A stretch of 64,000 nucleotides of DNA from Clostridium carboxidivorans P7 (GTDB lineage Bacteria > Bacillota > Clostridia > Clostridiales > Clostridiaceae). The notes under the pieces were generated by a model that was not told the DNA's origin, did no database searches, and saw nothing but the letters and a program-made list of their open reading frames with translations. Shown piece by piece: positions 1 to 8,580 of this stretch (the stretch's first letter is position 1; each line of letters opens with the position of its first letter). The position numbers and the translations under genes are program-made. Where the stretch lies: the NCBI RefSeq assembly GCF_001038625.1, contig NZ_CP011803.1, positions 1,674,001 to 1,738,000 on the forward strand. The letters run 5' to 3'.

Positions 1-370
1 TTTTATCTATAATTTTTATACTGCTTTTAGCAGAAGATAAATTTATAGGTTGATTAAATTGTATTGACCAAATTTTATCTAAAGGTACATTGCTAATGTT
101 ATCTACATTAGATGTTGAGAAAGCAAAAGTGTTTTCAACATTTGAAGAATCAGATACATTTTTTTGTAGTAGAGTTTTAGAAGTATCTTGTGCTGTTGAA
201 ACTTTAGGTGCATCTTCTTGTGATTTATTAGTATTTTTATCATTAGTTGAAATGGTTTGAGTTTTAGATGCAGGAGGCACATTGGAAGCTAGCGCTATAT
301 TATGAGAATTTAATTGATATGCTATAACAATGCCTGCAAATATTAAAAGTTTTTTTGATGTTTTAATCAA
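1..370 (-). CDS. Secreted protein, N-terminal part (partial)
   Basis: This is the first ~123 codons of a minus-strand gene that runs off the left edge. It starts with TTG at 370 behind a GAGAG-type SD site. The N-terminus is a signal peptide: basic MIKTSKK, a hydrophobic stretch LLIFAGIVIAYQL, then a likely cleavage after ALA. A Ser/Thr/Asn-rich low-complexity linker of about 70 residues follows. The last visible residues, KIWSIQFNQPINLSS, resemble the first strand of bacterial Ig-like (Big_5/SbsA-type) domains, which suggests a cell-surface or exported protein. The function cannot be told from this fragment. Confidence 0.7.
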   Translation of the reverse strand, partial: MIKTSKKLLIFAGIVIAYQLNSHNIALASNVPPASKTQTISTNDKNTNKSQEDAPKVSTAQDTSKTLLQKNVSDSSNVENTFAFSTSNVDNISNVPLDKIWSIQFNQPINLSSAKSSIKIIDK

Positions 371-516
371 TTGTCTCTCTTCTTTCTATTATTTAAATTT
401 TATCATATTATTTTAATTTACAATTTTTATAAAAGTAATATAATAATGCACATAAAATATACCATTTAACTTATGCGTTTATCAAGTAAAAATTTTCCAT
501 TGGCATGTTGTTATAC

Positions 517-545
517 TTGACATATCATATGCTTAAATATAAAAT
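517..545 (+). promoter_or_regulatory. Sigma-A type promoter of the HelD-like gene
   Basis: A perfect -35 TTGACA (517-522) lies 17 bp from a -10 TAAAAT (540-545), and the start codon is 33 bp downstream. It is one of the best consensus promoters in the window. Confidence 0.65.
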
Positions 546-577
546 TAATTTTTGTATATATATTTGGGGGTGTTCTA

Positions 578-2866
578 ATGGCTTTAAATGATGAAGATAT
601 TATATTGGAAAAAAATAATTTAAGTGAAATGGAAGATTGGATACATAATGAAGAAATAAAAATTAAAGAAAATGATGATGAATTAAAAAAGAGGATAGAT
701 GGTCTTAGAAAACAATCTAAAGGTAAATATAATGAAGAATTAGAAACAAAGGAAAAGTTATATAAAATAACCCATAAAAATTTAGAAAAATATAATGAAG
801 CTAAAAGTCAACCATACTTTGGAAGAATAGATTTTAGAGAATATAAAAGGGATAATGAGATTTTTTATATAGGAAAATTTGGACTTATGGATATGACAAC
901 TGGTGATGAAAAAGTTATAGATTGGAGATCGCCAATAGCTGATTTATATTATAGTGGAACCTATGGAGAAGTTTTTTATAGAGCACCTATGGGAATAGTT
1001 AGTGGCGAATTAACTCTTAAAAGAAAGTTTTTAATTAAAGAAGGTAAACTTATAAATGCTTTTGATGAAGGCATAAATGAAATAATTTTAAGATCAGCAG
1101 GTGGTGGAGAAAATGTTCTAATGGATGAATATTTAAAAATCAATTTAGAGCAAAGTGTAAGTAATAAATTAAAGGATGTTGTTGCCACCATACAAAAAGA
1201 GCAAAATGATATAATAAGAGCTGAAAAGAATACAGCACTTATAGTTCAAGGTTCAGCTGGGTCAGGAAAGACTACAGTAGCACTTCATAGATTAGCTTAT
1301 TTAATATATAAATATAATGGAAAACTTAAAGGAGAAGATATTTTAGTTGTAGCTCCTAATAAGTTATTTTTAGATTATATATCAGAAGTTTTACCTGACC
1401 TTGGAATAAATACTGTTAAACAGATTACTTTTGAAGAAATAGCTCTTGAAGTATTAAAGCTTAAAGGAAAACTAATTACAAAGGATAAAAAGCTTTCAGA
1501 TATATTAGAAGCAAAAGATAGTGAAAACTTAAAGTATATGACTAAAAGCAGCAACATTAAAGGTACAATGGAATATAAGCTACTTATGGATAAATATATA
1601 GAGTATGTAGAGTTAAAAGATTTAGATATAGAGGATATAAAGGTTGAAAAGTACTTGCTTTTCGATAAAAAAGAGATAAAAAGATTATATTCTAAAGATA
1701 TGGTAAATTTATCTTTAAATAATAGAAAAGATGAAATTAAAAGATATTTTACATTAAAAATAGATGAAAAGATAAGAAATGTACTAGATAAAATAGATTT
1801 TTCTTATGAATATATGATAGCAAGAGTAAAAAAAACCATGGAAGATGGTCCTTTAAGAAGAAAGAAACTAATAGAATTATATGATGCAAGAGATAATAAG
1901 AAGGTGCAAATAAAGCAAGCAAGCATCAAAAATTTTGAAGATTATTTTGATAAGTGGAAAATAACAGATACTAAAAGATTTTATTTTGACTTATTTAATG
2001 AAGAGGAAATTTTTAATGAAGTTATTAAGGATAAAATACCTAAAAAACTTGCTTTGTATGTGAAAAAGGAATTAAGTTACAATTTTGAAAATGACATTTT
2101 TGATAGTGATGATTTAGCAGCTATGATGTATTTAAAATTCAAAATAGAAGGCGTGCCAGAAAAATATAAATATAAACATATAGTTATAGATGAAGCACAG
2201 GATTATAGTATGTTTCAAATAGCTGTACTAAACGAAATGGTTTTAAATAATTCTTTAACTATAGTAGGAGATATAGGACAGGGAATATATTATTATAAGG
2301 GTATAGAGAGATGGGAAAGCTTAGTAGATGATGTATTTAGAAATAAAGCTACTTATATACAGCTCACTCAAAGTTACCGTTCTACAGTGGAAATAATAGA
2401 ATTTGCAAATAAAGTGCTTAAGAAACAAAAAAATAAGTTAAAACCTGCTATGCCTGTTTTAAGGCATGGTAAATGTCCGGAAATTATTGAGTTTAATAAT
2501 AATAGAGAGTTTGCAGAAAAATTAGACTCTATAGTAGAAGAAGTAAAAGCTATGGATAAAAAGAGTATAGCAGTTATAGGAAGAACTTACGAAGAATGCA
2601 AAAAGATAAAAGAGCATTTAAAAAAATACAGCAATTATAAATGGGAGCTTGTTAAAGAAACAGATAAAAATTTAAAATTGGAGAAAATAATAGTACCTTC
2701 CTATATGACAAAAGGATTAGAGTTTGATTGTAGTGTTATATATAATTGTAATAAGGATAACTATAAAGATAACGAATTAGATAAGAAAATATTATATGTT
2801 TGTCTCACTAGAGCACTGCATTTACAGTATATTTTTTACAATAAATGTATATCTGAACTTATTTAA
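578..2866 (+). CDS. helD: HelD-like UvrD/Rep superfamily 1 helicase/ATPase
   Basis: This 762-residue protein has the architecture of HelD, the SF1 ATPase that releases stalled RNA polymerase from nucleic acid in Firmicutes. The N-terminal ~90 residues are a charged helical arm. Motif I is GSAGSGKTT near residue 228, motif II is VIDEAQDYS near 535, motif IV-like QSYRST lies near 605, and the C-terminal motif VI region reads YVCLTRALH. Length and motif order fit HelD better than PcrA/UvrD, which lack the N-terminal arm. The start ATG follows GGGGGTG, and a strong promoter lies just upstream. It appears to be a single-gene transcript. The family call is secure; the role in polymerase recycling is inferred from the family. 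Confidence 0.85.
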   Translation: MALNDEDIILEKNNLSEMEDWIHNEEIKIKENDDELKKRIDGLRKQSKGKYNEELETKEKLYKITHKNLEKYNEAKSQPYFGRIDFREYKRDNEIFYIGKFGLMDMTTGDEKVIDWRSPIADLYYSGTYGEVFYRAPMGIVSGELTLKRKFLIKEGKLINAFDEGINEIILRSAGGGENVLMDEYLKINLEQSVSNKLKDVVATIQKEQNDIIRAEKNTALIVQGSAGSGKTTVALHRLAYLIYKYNGKLKGEDILVVAPNKLFLDYISEVLPDLGINTVKQITFEEIALEVLKLKGKLITKDKKLSDILEAKDSENLKYMTKSSNIKGTMEYKLLMDKYIEYVELKDLDIEDIKVEKYLLFDKKEIKRLYSKDMVNLSLNNRKDEIKRYFTLKIDEKIRNVLDKIDFSYEYMIARVKKTMEDGPLRRKKLIELYDARDNKKVQIKQASIKNFEDYFDKWKITDTKRFYFDLFNEEEIFNEVIKDKIPKKLALYVKKELSYNFENDIFDSDDLAAMMYLKFKIEGVPEKYKYKHIVIDEAQDYSMFQIAVLNEMVLNNSLTIVGDIGQGIYYYKGIERWESLVDDVFRNKATYIQLTQSYRSTVEIIEFANKVLKKQKNKLKPAMPVLRHGKCPEIIEFNNNREFAEKLDSIVEEVKAMDKKSIAVIGRTYEECKKIKEHLKKYSNYKWELVKETDKNLKLEKIIVPSYMTKGLEFDCSVIYNCNKDNYKDNELDKKILYVCLTRALHLQYIFYNKCISELI

Positions 2867-2880
2867 TAATATTTTTTAAA

Positions 2881-2895
2881 AAATAATCATTATCA
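2881..2895. promoter_or_regulatory. Fur/PerR-like operator upstream of fprA
   Basis: The sequence AAATAATCATTATCA matches the 7-1-7 Fur box (TGATAATNATTATCA) at 13 of 15 positions and the PerR box (TTATAATNATTATAA) at 12 of 15. It sits immediately upstream of the -35 of the flavodiiron gene. PerR is known to repress fprA-type genes in Clostridium acetobutylicum, so PerR is the more plausible regulator despite the slightly better Fur score. Confidence 0.55.
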
Positions 2896-2898
2896 GTA

Positions 2899-2926
2899 TT
2901 GAAAAATTTTCGTTTTATGGTAGAAT
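2899..2926 (+). promoter_or_regulatory. Promoter of fprA
   Basis: TTGAAA (2899-2904) and TAGAAT (2921-2926) are separated by 16 bp. The Fur/PerR-like box abuts the -35 on its upstream side. Confidence 0.5.
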
Positions 2927-2972
2927 AGGAAATAACAAAAGTCAAATTTTAAAAAAATGGAGGGGATATTTT

Positions 2973-4148
2973 ATGAGTACTGTAAAATTAAAGGATAATA
3001 TTTATTGGGTTGGAGTGAATAATCCCGAATTAAGAGTATTTGACATAATAATGGAAACTAAAAAGGGAACTACATATAATTCTTATTTAATAGACGATGA
3101 TAAAGTGGCAGTAGTTGACACTGTAAAGGATGGATATTTTGATGAATTCCTTTCGAATATAAAAAGTATAATTGGAGACAGAAAGGTTGATTATGTAATT
3201 GTTCAACATACAGAATTAGATCACAGCGGTTCATTAGGCAAATTACTTAAAGCTTATCCAGAAGCTACTGTCATAGCTTCTAAAGCTGCTATAATGTATG
3301 CTGAAGAAATAGCTAACATGAAATTTAAAAATCAGGTTGCACCAAATGAATTAAGTCTTGGAAAAACTAATCTTAAGTTTATAAGTGCACCAAATTTACA
3401 TTGGCCTGACACTATGTTTACTTATGCAGAAAATCAACAAGTGTTATTTACTTGCGATTTCCTTGGATGCCATTATTGTCCTGAAAATTCTATAACTGAT
3501 AATTGTTCAGATGATTATTTTGATGAAATGAAATATTATTTTGATGTGATAATGGGACCATTTAAAAGATTTGTACTTATGGGTCTTGATAGAATAAAGG
3601 ATTTGAATATAGATATAGTAGCGCCAAGCCATGGTCCAGTACATATAGATGATGTACAAAAATATGTTGAACTTTATAAAACTTGGGCGGAAGTAGAAAA
3701 ATCCAATGAAAAGAATGTACAAATATTTTATATATCAGCTTATGGAAATACAGAAAAAGTTGCAAATTATATAGCAGAGAAAATAAATGACAAGGGAGTT
3801 AAAGCAGAAGCTCATGAAATAACTTCTATGGATATTAATGATATAGTAACTTTAATAGAAAAATCTAATGGAATATTAATGGGTTCACCAACTATAAATC
3901 AGGATGCTGTTAAACCTGTATGGGATGTATTATCTTTAGTATGTGCTATTACTAATAGAGGAAAAGCAGCAGGTGCCTTTGGATCCTATGGATGGAGCGG
4001 AGAAGGTGTTCCTATGATGACTGAAAGATTAAAATCATTAAAGTTTAATGTAGTTCAAGAAGGAGCTAGATTTAAATTTGTTCCAAGTGAAGATGAATTT
4101 AAAAAGATTGATGAATTTGTAGATAAATTTATGACAATATTGAAATAA
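2973..4148 (+). CDS. fprA: A-type flavodiiron protein (FprA family)
   Basis: This 391-residue cytoplasmic enzyme reduces O2 (and in some members NO) to protect anaerobes. Residues 1-245 form a metallo-beta-lactamase-like diiron domain with the signature H79-x-E81-x-D83-H84 (VQHTELDHS), further ligand regions at NLHWPDTMF (140s), CDFLGCH (160s) and SHGPVH (near 222). Residues 247-391 are a flavodoxin domain beginning [12 protein letters not shown], the FMN-phosphate loop. There is no rubredoxin domain, so it is class A and needs an external electron donor. The SD is GGAGG. The gene is monocistronic, behind a Fur/PerR-like operator and followed by a bidirectional terminator. Confidence 0.92.
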   Translation: MSTVKLKDNIYWVGVNNPELRVFDIIMETKKGTTYNSYLIDDDKVAVVDTVKDGYFDEFLSNIKSIIGDRKVDYVIVQHTELDHSGSLGKLLKAYPEATVIASKAAIMYAEEIANMKFKNQVAPNELSLGKTNLKFISAPNLHWPDTMFTYAENQQVLFTCDFLGCHYCPENSITDNCSDDYFDEMKYYFDVIMGPFKRFVLMGLDRIKDLNIDIVAPSHGPVHIDDVQKYVELYKTWAEVEKSNEKNVQIFYISAYGNTEKVANYIAEKINDKGVKAEAHEITSMDINDIVTLIEKSNGILMGSPTINQDAVKPVWDVLSLVCAITNRGKAAGAFGSYGWSGEGVPMMTERLKSLKFNVVQEGARFKFVPSEDEFKKIDEFVDKFMTILK

Positions 4149-4154
4149 AAATAA

Positions 4155-4197
4155 AAAATCAAACTAATAGCTTAGCTGCTGTTAGTTTGATTTTTTT
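4155..4197. terminator. Bidirectional terminator between fprA and arginase
   Basis: A 13-bp stem (AAAATCAAACTAA pairing with TTAGTTTGATTTT) with A- and T-runs on both sides separates two convergent genes. Confidence 0.8.
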
Positions 4198-4208
4198 AAG
4201 TATTTAAT

Positions 4209-5108
4209 TTATTCTAAATACTTAAATGTCCAATCTAAGAGATCTATGCACATATCTGCAGTACAATCGTTTTTATCCAAAACAGGATTTAATTCTACAA
4301 AGTCCATTGACTTTACAAGTTTAGTTTCCATTAGATATTTTAAAAGATATTTAGCATGATCTAAATTCATTCCATTTTTAACTGGAGTACCTGTACCAGG
4401 TACTAAACTAGGGTCAAGACAGTCTATGTCAAAGCTTAAATGAATTCTTTCAATTCCATTTTCTTTAATTTTAGAATGTACTTCTTCTGATATTCTTTCC
4501 ATACCCATATTTTTTACATCTTCTGTAGAGTAAACATTGAGATTTTTGCTTTTTATTAAAGCTTTTTCACCTTCATCTAAATCTCTTGCGCCTATAATAA
4601 ATACATTTTTAGAGTCCACTTTTGTACCCTTATAGTATAAGTCTGTAAGTTCGTTAGATCCTATGCCCATAGCTGCAGCAAGTGGCATACCATGTATATT
4701 ACCAGTTATACTAGTTTCATGCGTATTTATATCACCATGAGCATCAATCCAGATAACTGCAGTATCACTATCATACTTACTAGCACCTGATATACTTCCA
4801 AGACCTAAGGAATGGTCTCCACCAATAACCAAAGGAAAACTGTCAGAAGTAAGAGCACTGTAAACTTGATGAGCTAAATTTTTATTTACATCCACGATGG
4901 GTTTTAAATATTTCATAGTAGGATGAAAATTAAATTTTTGTTCTTCATTTATATTTTCAACGTAGAGATTTCCACAATCATATACGGTATGATTATTTCT
5001 GGTTAAAATATCTATAATACCTTTTTCTCTAAGCTTGTCAGGACCAAATTCTACACCTTTTTTGTCAGAACCAAAAAATATTGGCACACCAATTAAACTA
5101 ATATTCAT
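4209..5108 (-). CDS. rocF: Arginase (ureohydrolase family)
   Basis: This 299-residue protein belongs to the arginase/agmatinase family of binuclear manganese hydrolases; arginase cleaves L-arginine to ornithine and urea. Metal-ligand motifs are GGDHS (H99), WIDAHGDIN (D122, H124, D126) and SFDIDCLDPS. The GTGTPVKNGM segment and overall length are typical of bacterial arginase (RocF/SpeB clade), with arginase preferred over agmatinase or formiminoglutamase. I chose ATG at 5108, because the longer ORF start at 5123 lies inside the GGAGGT SD site. It ends against fprA at a shared terminator. No other arginine-catabolism gene is adjacent. Confidence 0.85.
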   Translation of the reverse strand: MNISLIGVPIFFGSDKKGVEFGPDKLREKGIIDILTRNNHTVYDCGNLYVENINEEQKFNFHPTMKYLKPIVDVNKNLAHQVYSALTSDSFPLVIGGDHSLGLGSISGASKYDSDTAVIWIDAHGDINTHETSITGNIHGMPLAAAMGIGSNELTDLYYKGTKVDSKNVFIIGARDLDEGEKALIKSKNLNVYSTEDVKNMGMERISEEVHSKIKENGIERIHLSFDIDCLDPSLVPGTGTPVKNGMNLDHAKYLLKYLMETKLVKSMDFVELNPVLDKNDCTADMCIDLLDWTFKYLE

Positions 5109-5345
5109 TAAAATTACCTCCATATATGAATTATGCCGTATGATACTTGATTATATACTAATAAAAAAAAATAGAAAATAGTTTTAAAAAAGACAATGTA
5201 TTAAAAATATTCTGGAATGTTATAAATATTAATTTTCGTGAAAAATATTCATAAATTTATTAAGTCCTTATAATAGATAAAATATTTAACATATGATAAA
5301 ATGGTTACACTAGAATTATATTCTAAATATTAAGGAGATGTTATT

Positions 5346-5744
5346 ATGGATAAAGAAAAAATAGTTCAATATTTAATTAAAAATGGTTTAGATGATATAC
5401 AGGAGTTAAGCTGCAATGATGAAGCAATAGTATTAAGATTTTTTTATGATTTTGATGATGAGGAACTTAGTGCTGCAAAAGCATATGCAAATGACGAAAG
5501 TGAAGAAGAAGCAGAAAGTGACAAATGGTATTACGATTGCTTTCTCCCTTACTTAAGTGATTTATCAGTGGATAATGTTGGAGAAATAATAGAGGATCTT
5601 ATGGAAGAAGTAAATCTAGAAGCACAATATACTACTTATGAATTAGATAAAGAAAATTATGATTATAATGAATTTGTAGCAGCCTTTTATGAAAAAGGTA
5701 AAAATGTAGATTTAGATAAAATTTTAGATGAATTAGAAGACTAA
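5346..5744 (+). CDS. Conserved acidic hypothetical protein
   Basis: I do not recognise a characterised family for this 132-residue, strongly acidic cytosolic protein (many Asp/Glu, net negative; no signal peptide or membrane segment). The start ATG follows AAGGAGATGTT. Residues 35-60 hold an acidic run (NDESEEEAESD) followed by an aromatic WYYDCFLPYL segment. It lies 44 bp upstream of a flavodoxin-fold reductase and may be cotranscribed with it, which gives no clear functional clue. The low complexity of the acidic segments argues against an enzyme with a buried active site. Confidence 0.75.
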   Translation: MDKEKIVQYLIKNGLDDIQELSCNDEAIVLRFFYDFDDEELSAAKAYANDESEEEAESDKWYYDCFLPYLSDLSVDNVGEIIEDLMEEVNLEAQYTTYELDKENYDYNEFVAAFYEKGKNVDLDKILDELED

Positions 5745-5788
5745 TTAAAATAAAATCTTAACTTGAATTTAAAGGACAGGTGATATTG

Positions 5789-6343
5789 TTGAAAACTTTG
5801 GCTTTTATTGCATCACCACATAAAAATGGTAATACTGCAGTACTTTTAAATCATTTTTTAAAGGGTATTTCAGGTGAAGTTGAGATTATCGATGTATATA
5901 ATGTAAATGTAAAACCTTGCATTGATTGTAAGTATTGTCATGAACATAAGGAATGTGTATTAAAGGATGATATGACAGACATTTATAAAAAAATAGAAAA
6001 TAGTGATAATATAGTTATAGCTTCTCCTGTATATTTTTCATTTGTGCCAGCACCTTTAAAGGCAGTTATAGATAGACTGCAGGTAAACTGGAGTGGGAAA
6101 TTTATAAGAAAGGATTTTAAGATACCTGTAAATAAAAAAGTTGGAGTTCTCATTATGACTGCAGGATCTAATATGGAAAATGTTTTTGAGCCAATAGAAT
6201 ATGCAATGAAACAATTTTTTTCAATAACAGGTTCGGAATTTTCTCATAGAATATATGCAATAAATACTGACAACGTTCCTATAGAAAAAAATGAAGAAAT
6301 TAAAAGAAGAGCATTTGAAATAGGCAAAAGTATAAAAATTTAG
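5789..6343 (+). CDS. NADPH-dependent FMN reductase / iron-sulfur flavoprotein-like
   Basis: This ~184-residue flavodoxin-fold protein starts with TTG at 5789, five bases after an AGGTGA SD; the longer GTG start at 5780 overlaps that SD. The FMN-binding loop is SPHKNGNT near residues 9-16. The segment CIDCKYCHEHKECVLKDDM has the Cys-x2-Cys-x2-Cys spacing seen in iron-sulfur flavoproteins and multimeric flavodoxin reductases (WrbA/Isf superfamily), and ASPVYFSFVPAPLKAVIDR is the second flavin loop. Substrate unknown. A terminator follows the stop codon directly. Confidence 0.8.
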   Translation: MKTLAFIASPHKNGNTAVLLNHFLKGISGEVEIIDVYNVNVKPCIDCKYCHEHKECVLKDDMTDIYKKIENSDNIVIASPVYFSFVPAPLKAVIDRLQVNWSGKFIRKDFKIPVNKKVGVLIMTAGSNMENVFEPIEYAMKQFFSITGSEFSHRIYAINTDNVPIEKNEEIKRRAFEIGKSIKI

Positions 6344-6349
6344 ATTTAA

Positions 6350-6380
6350 AGCCTGCAGAATATAATTCTGTAGGTTTTTT
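6350..6380 (+). terminator. Rho-independent terminator
   Basis: The stem CCTGCAGAA pairs with TTCTGTAGG and is followed by six T residues. It closes the flavodoxin-like gene. Confidence 0.85.
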
Positions 6381-6413
6381 ATATAATTGATTGGCTTTTC
6401 ATTTTGTAAATTA

Positions 6414-6590
6414 CTAAATTGAGAATTTATCTGATTTCCTTATTTTTTCATATTCCAAAATAAGCTTGTCCAACTCTTCACTACAATGAATTACATCTGT
6501 GTTCGTAATTTCCTTACAGTTTAACAACATATATAAAGTTTCTTTTAAATAATTAATTTCCAAATCTAAAATTTTCAAATCAATATTCAT
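6414..6590 (-). CDS. Spo0E-like sporulation regulatory protein
   Basis: This short minus-strand gene of 58 residues has the helical-hairpin layout of Spo0E-family aspartyl-phosphate phosphatases, which dephosphorylate Spo0A~P and delay sporulation. The diagnostic second-helix motif (S-Q-E-L-D-x-L-I-x-x-Y in Bacillus) reads CSEELDKLILEYEK here. The first helix is LDLEINYLKETLYMLL. The start ATG is preceded by GGGGTAAT. Length (about 55 residues) is usual for clostridial Spo0E-like proteins. Family assignment rests on the motif; the target is inferred. Confidence 0.8.
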   Translation of the reverse strand: MNIDLKILDLEINYLKETLYMLLNCKEITNTDVIHCSEELDKLILEYEKIRKSDKFSI

Positions 6591-7144
6591 AATTAATATT
6601 ACCCCATGATTATAATTTATACTTGCAAGTACATGTTAATTAATATGCTAATAATAGTATAAAATTTTAGCAATTTAAATTATTAACACTATTACATTTT
6701 AACAGATTATATATATTAATGCAGAGGTTTTGTAAGTCAAATACATACATCAAATTACATAAGTTAACATTATATCTGTAGATAACGTGTGGATTATATT
6801 GTGGAAAAAATGTGCAAAACATGAAAATATGTCCGAAGAACGTTTGAATAGAATATTTGTAAAAAAATGTAAAAAGGGAATGCTGTCTAAAAGTTTTTTA
6901 ATTTATAGTGAAATTTTAATGAAAATTTTAATCAGAACTAAAATTACATATACAAATAATTAGTATACACAATAAGAACTTAAAACTTGTTTTATTTGTT
7001 AAATGTGATATAATATTTAACTATAATGTTCAAAAATATAATATAGTATATATTAATAAATTAATATTTATAATTAATAAACAGTATATTTAATTATAAT
7101 AGCAATTAATATACTTAATATAAGATAAGTTGGAGGTAAATTAT
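6591..7144. other. Long AT-rich intergenic region before glpX
   Basis: About 550 bp lie between the divergent Spo0E-like gene and glpX. I found no ORF with an SD here. It holds a plausible promoter near its right end (6987-7014). The length leaves room for upstream regulation, but I see no riboswitch fold or clear operator. Confidence 0.5.
6987..7014 (+). promoter_or_regulatory. Candidate glpX promoter
   Basis: TTGTTT (6987-6992) and a perfect TATAAT (7009-7014) are 16 bp apart. The -10 is 130 bp upstream of the start, leaving a long AT-rich leader. Confidence 0.4.
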
Positions 7145-8119
7145 ATGCTTAATACGGATATTGCAATGGGATTAGCTAGAGTTACAGAAGCTGCAGCACT
7201 TTGCTCTTCAAAATTTATGGGTAGAGGAGATAAAATAGCAGCAGATCAAGCTGCAGTGGATGGTATGGAAAAGGCTTTTGCTATGATGCCTGTTAGAGGA
7301 ACTGTAGTAATAGGAGAAGGTGAATTGGATAATGCTCCAATGCTTTATATAGGACAATCGGTAGGTGTAGGAAGTGCTGATATGCCTGAAATGGATATAG
7401 CTGTTGATCCATTGGATGGTACTATTTTAATAGCTAAAGGATTGCCTAATGCTATAGCAGTAGTTGCTATGGGGCCTAAGGAAAGTTTATTTCATGCACC
7501 TGATATGTACATGAAAAAAATAGCAGTTGGACCAGGAGCGAAAGGTGCTATAGATATAAATAAAAGTCCTAAAGAAAATATAATAAATGTGTCAAAAGCG
7601 TTGAATAAGGATATAACTGAAATGACTGTAATTGTTCAGGAAAGAGAGAGACATAATTACATTGTTCAAGCTGCTAGAGAAGTAGGAGCTAGAGTTAAAC
7701 TTTTTGGTGAAGGTGATGTTGCTGCAGTACTTGCTTGTGGCTTTGAAAATACAGGAGTAGATATATTTATGGGTACAGGCGGAGCACCAGAAGGGGTTAT
7801 TGCAGCAGCAGCTATAAAATGTATGGGTGGAGATATGCAAGCTAAATTGGAACCACATACAGATGAAGAAAGAGAAAGATGTAAAAGTATGGGTATAAGT
7901 GACTTAAATAAAGTTTTACTTATAAACGATCTTGTTAAGGATGATGAGGTTTACTTTGCAGCTACAGGTATAACTGATTGTGATTTATTAAGAGGAGTAG
8001 TATTTTCTAAAAATGATTGGGCAACTACTCATAGTGTAGTAATGAGAGCAAAAACAGGTACTGTAAGATTTATAGAAGCTCATCATGATTTAAAAAGAAG
8101 TAGTTTAGTTGTAAGGTAA
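7145..8119 (+). CDS. glpX: Class II fructose-1,6-bisphosphatase (GlpX)
   Basis: This 324-residue enzyme hydrolyses fructose-1,6-bisphosphate to fructose-6-phosphate, the committed gluconeogenic step. It has the class II (Li+-sensitive inositol-phosphatase fold) signatures GEGELDNAPM near residue 57 and VDPLDGT near 88, plus GTGGAPEGV in the C-terminal half, a substrate-loop hallmark of GlpX. The start ATG at 7145 lies 8 bp after GGAGG; the longer TTG start overlaps that SD. Downstream is a strong terminator, so it is a single-gene unit. No glycerol genes are adjacent; dhaKLM is 20 kb away. Confidence 0.93.
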   Translation: MLNTDIAMGLARVTEAAALCSSKFMGRGDKIAADQAAVDGMEKAFAMMPVRGTVVIGEGELDNAPMLYIGQSVGVGSADMPEMDIAVDPLDGTILIAKGLPNAIAVVAMGPKESLFHAPDMYMKKIAVGPGAKGAIDINKSPKENIINVSKALNKDITEMTVIVQERERHNYIVQAAREVGARVKLFGEGDVAAVLACGFENTGVDIFMGTGGAPEGVIAAAAIKCMGGDMQAKLEPHTDEERERCKSMGISDLNKVLLINDLVKDDEVYFAATGITDCDLLRGVVFSKNDWATTHSVVMRAKTGTVRFIEAHHDLKRSSLVVR

Positions 8120-8135
8120 AATAAATTTCAAATGT

Positions 8136-8188
8136 GAATGATAGGTTAAATATGAAGTGATTTAAATTTAACTTATCGTTCTTTTTTT
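8136..8188 (+). terminator. Rho-independent terminator after glpX
   Basis: A long, nearly perfect hairpin (GAATGATAGGTTAAAT with ATTTAACTTATCGTTC) is followed by seven T residues. Confidence 0.85.
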
Positions 8189-8372
8189 ATGATTGTAAAT
8201 ATTTTATTGAATAATTATTCAACAAAAAATATTTATAATTATATATTATATATTTCTTCAATTTCCATATTTAACTTAATTAAATAAGTTTTAATATTTA
8301 TTTTGTTTATAAGTTACATAAATTTTAGTATAATATAGAATGAGAATAAGTAATTTGGCAGGAGTGAATAAA

Positions 8373-8561
8373 ATGAAAATGGATGAAGTAATAGAACAAA
8401 TAAATTTTTTATACAAGAAAAGTCAAAATGAAGGACTTACAGAGGAAGAAAAAATTAAACAAAAAGAATTAAGACAAATTTATATTGATTCAATCAAAAG
8501 AAATTTTAAAGCTCAACTAGATGGCATAAAAAGAGTTCCATCTAATGAAAAATTGAACTGA
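8373..8561 (+). CDS. DUF896 family protein (YnzC-like)
   Basis: This ~62-residue cytosolic protein belongs to DUF896 (YnzC/YoaD-like), a short helical hairpin family common in Firmicutes. Signatures are IEQINFLYKKSQNEGLT near the N-terminus followed by EEEKIKQKELRQIYID and a basic IKRNFKAQLDGIKRV tail. The start ATG at 8373 follows AGGAG; the longer ORF start at 8340 has no SD. It precedes hprK by 19 bp and is probably cotranscribed. YnzC has been linked to the SOS region in Bacillus, but there is no SOS box here and no function is proved. Confidence 0.85.
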   Translation: MKMDEVIEQINFLYKKSQNEGLTEEEKIKQKELRQIYIDSIKRNFKAQLDGIKRVPSNEKLN

Positions 8562-8580
8562 GAGGAGTTAACATTAAAAA

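Noticed and set aside
6831..6850. A possible SOS box near GAAGAACGTTTG before glpX
   Set aside because: GAAC is directly followed by GTTT without the 4-nt spacer.
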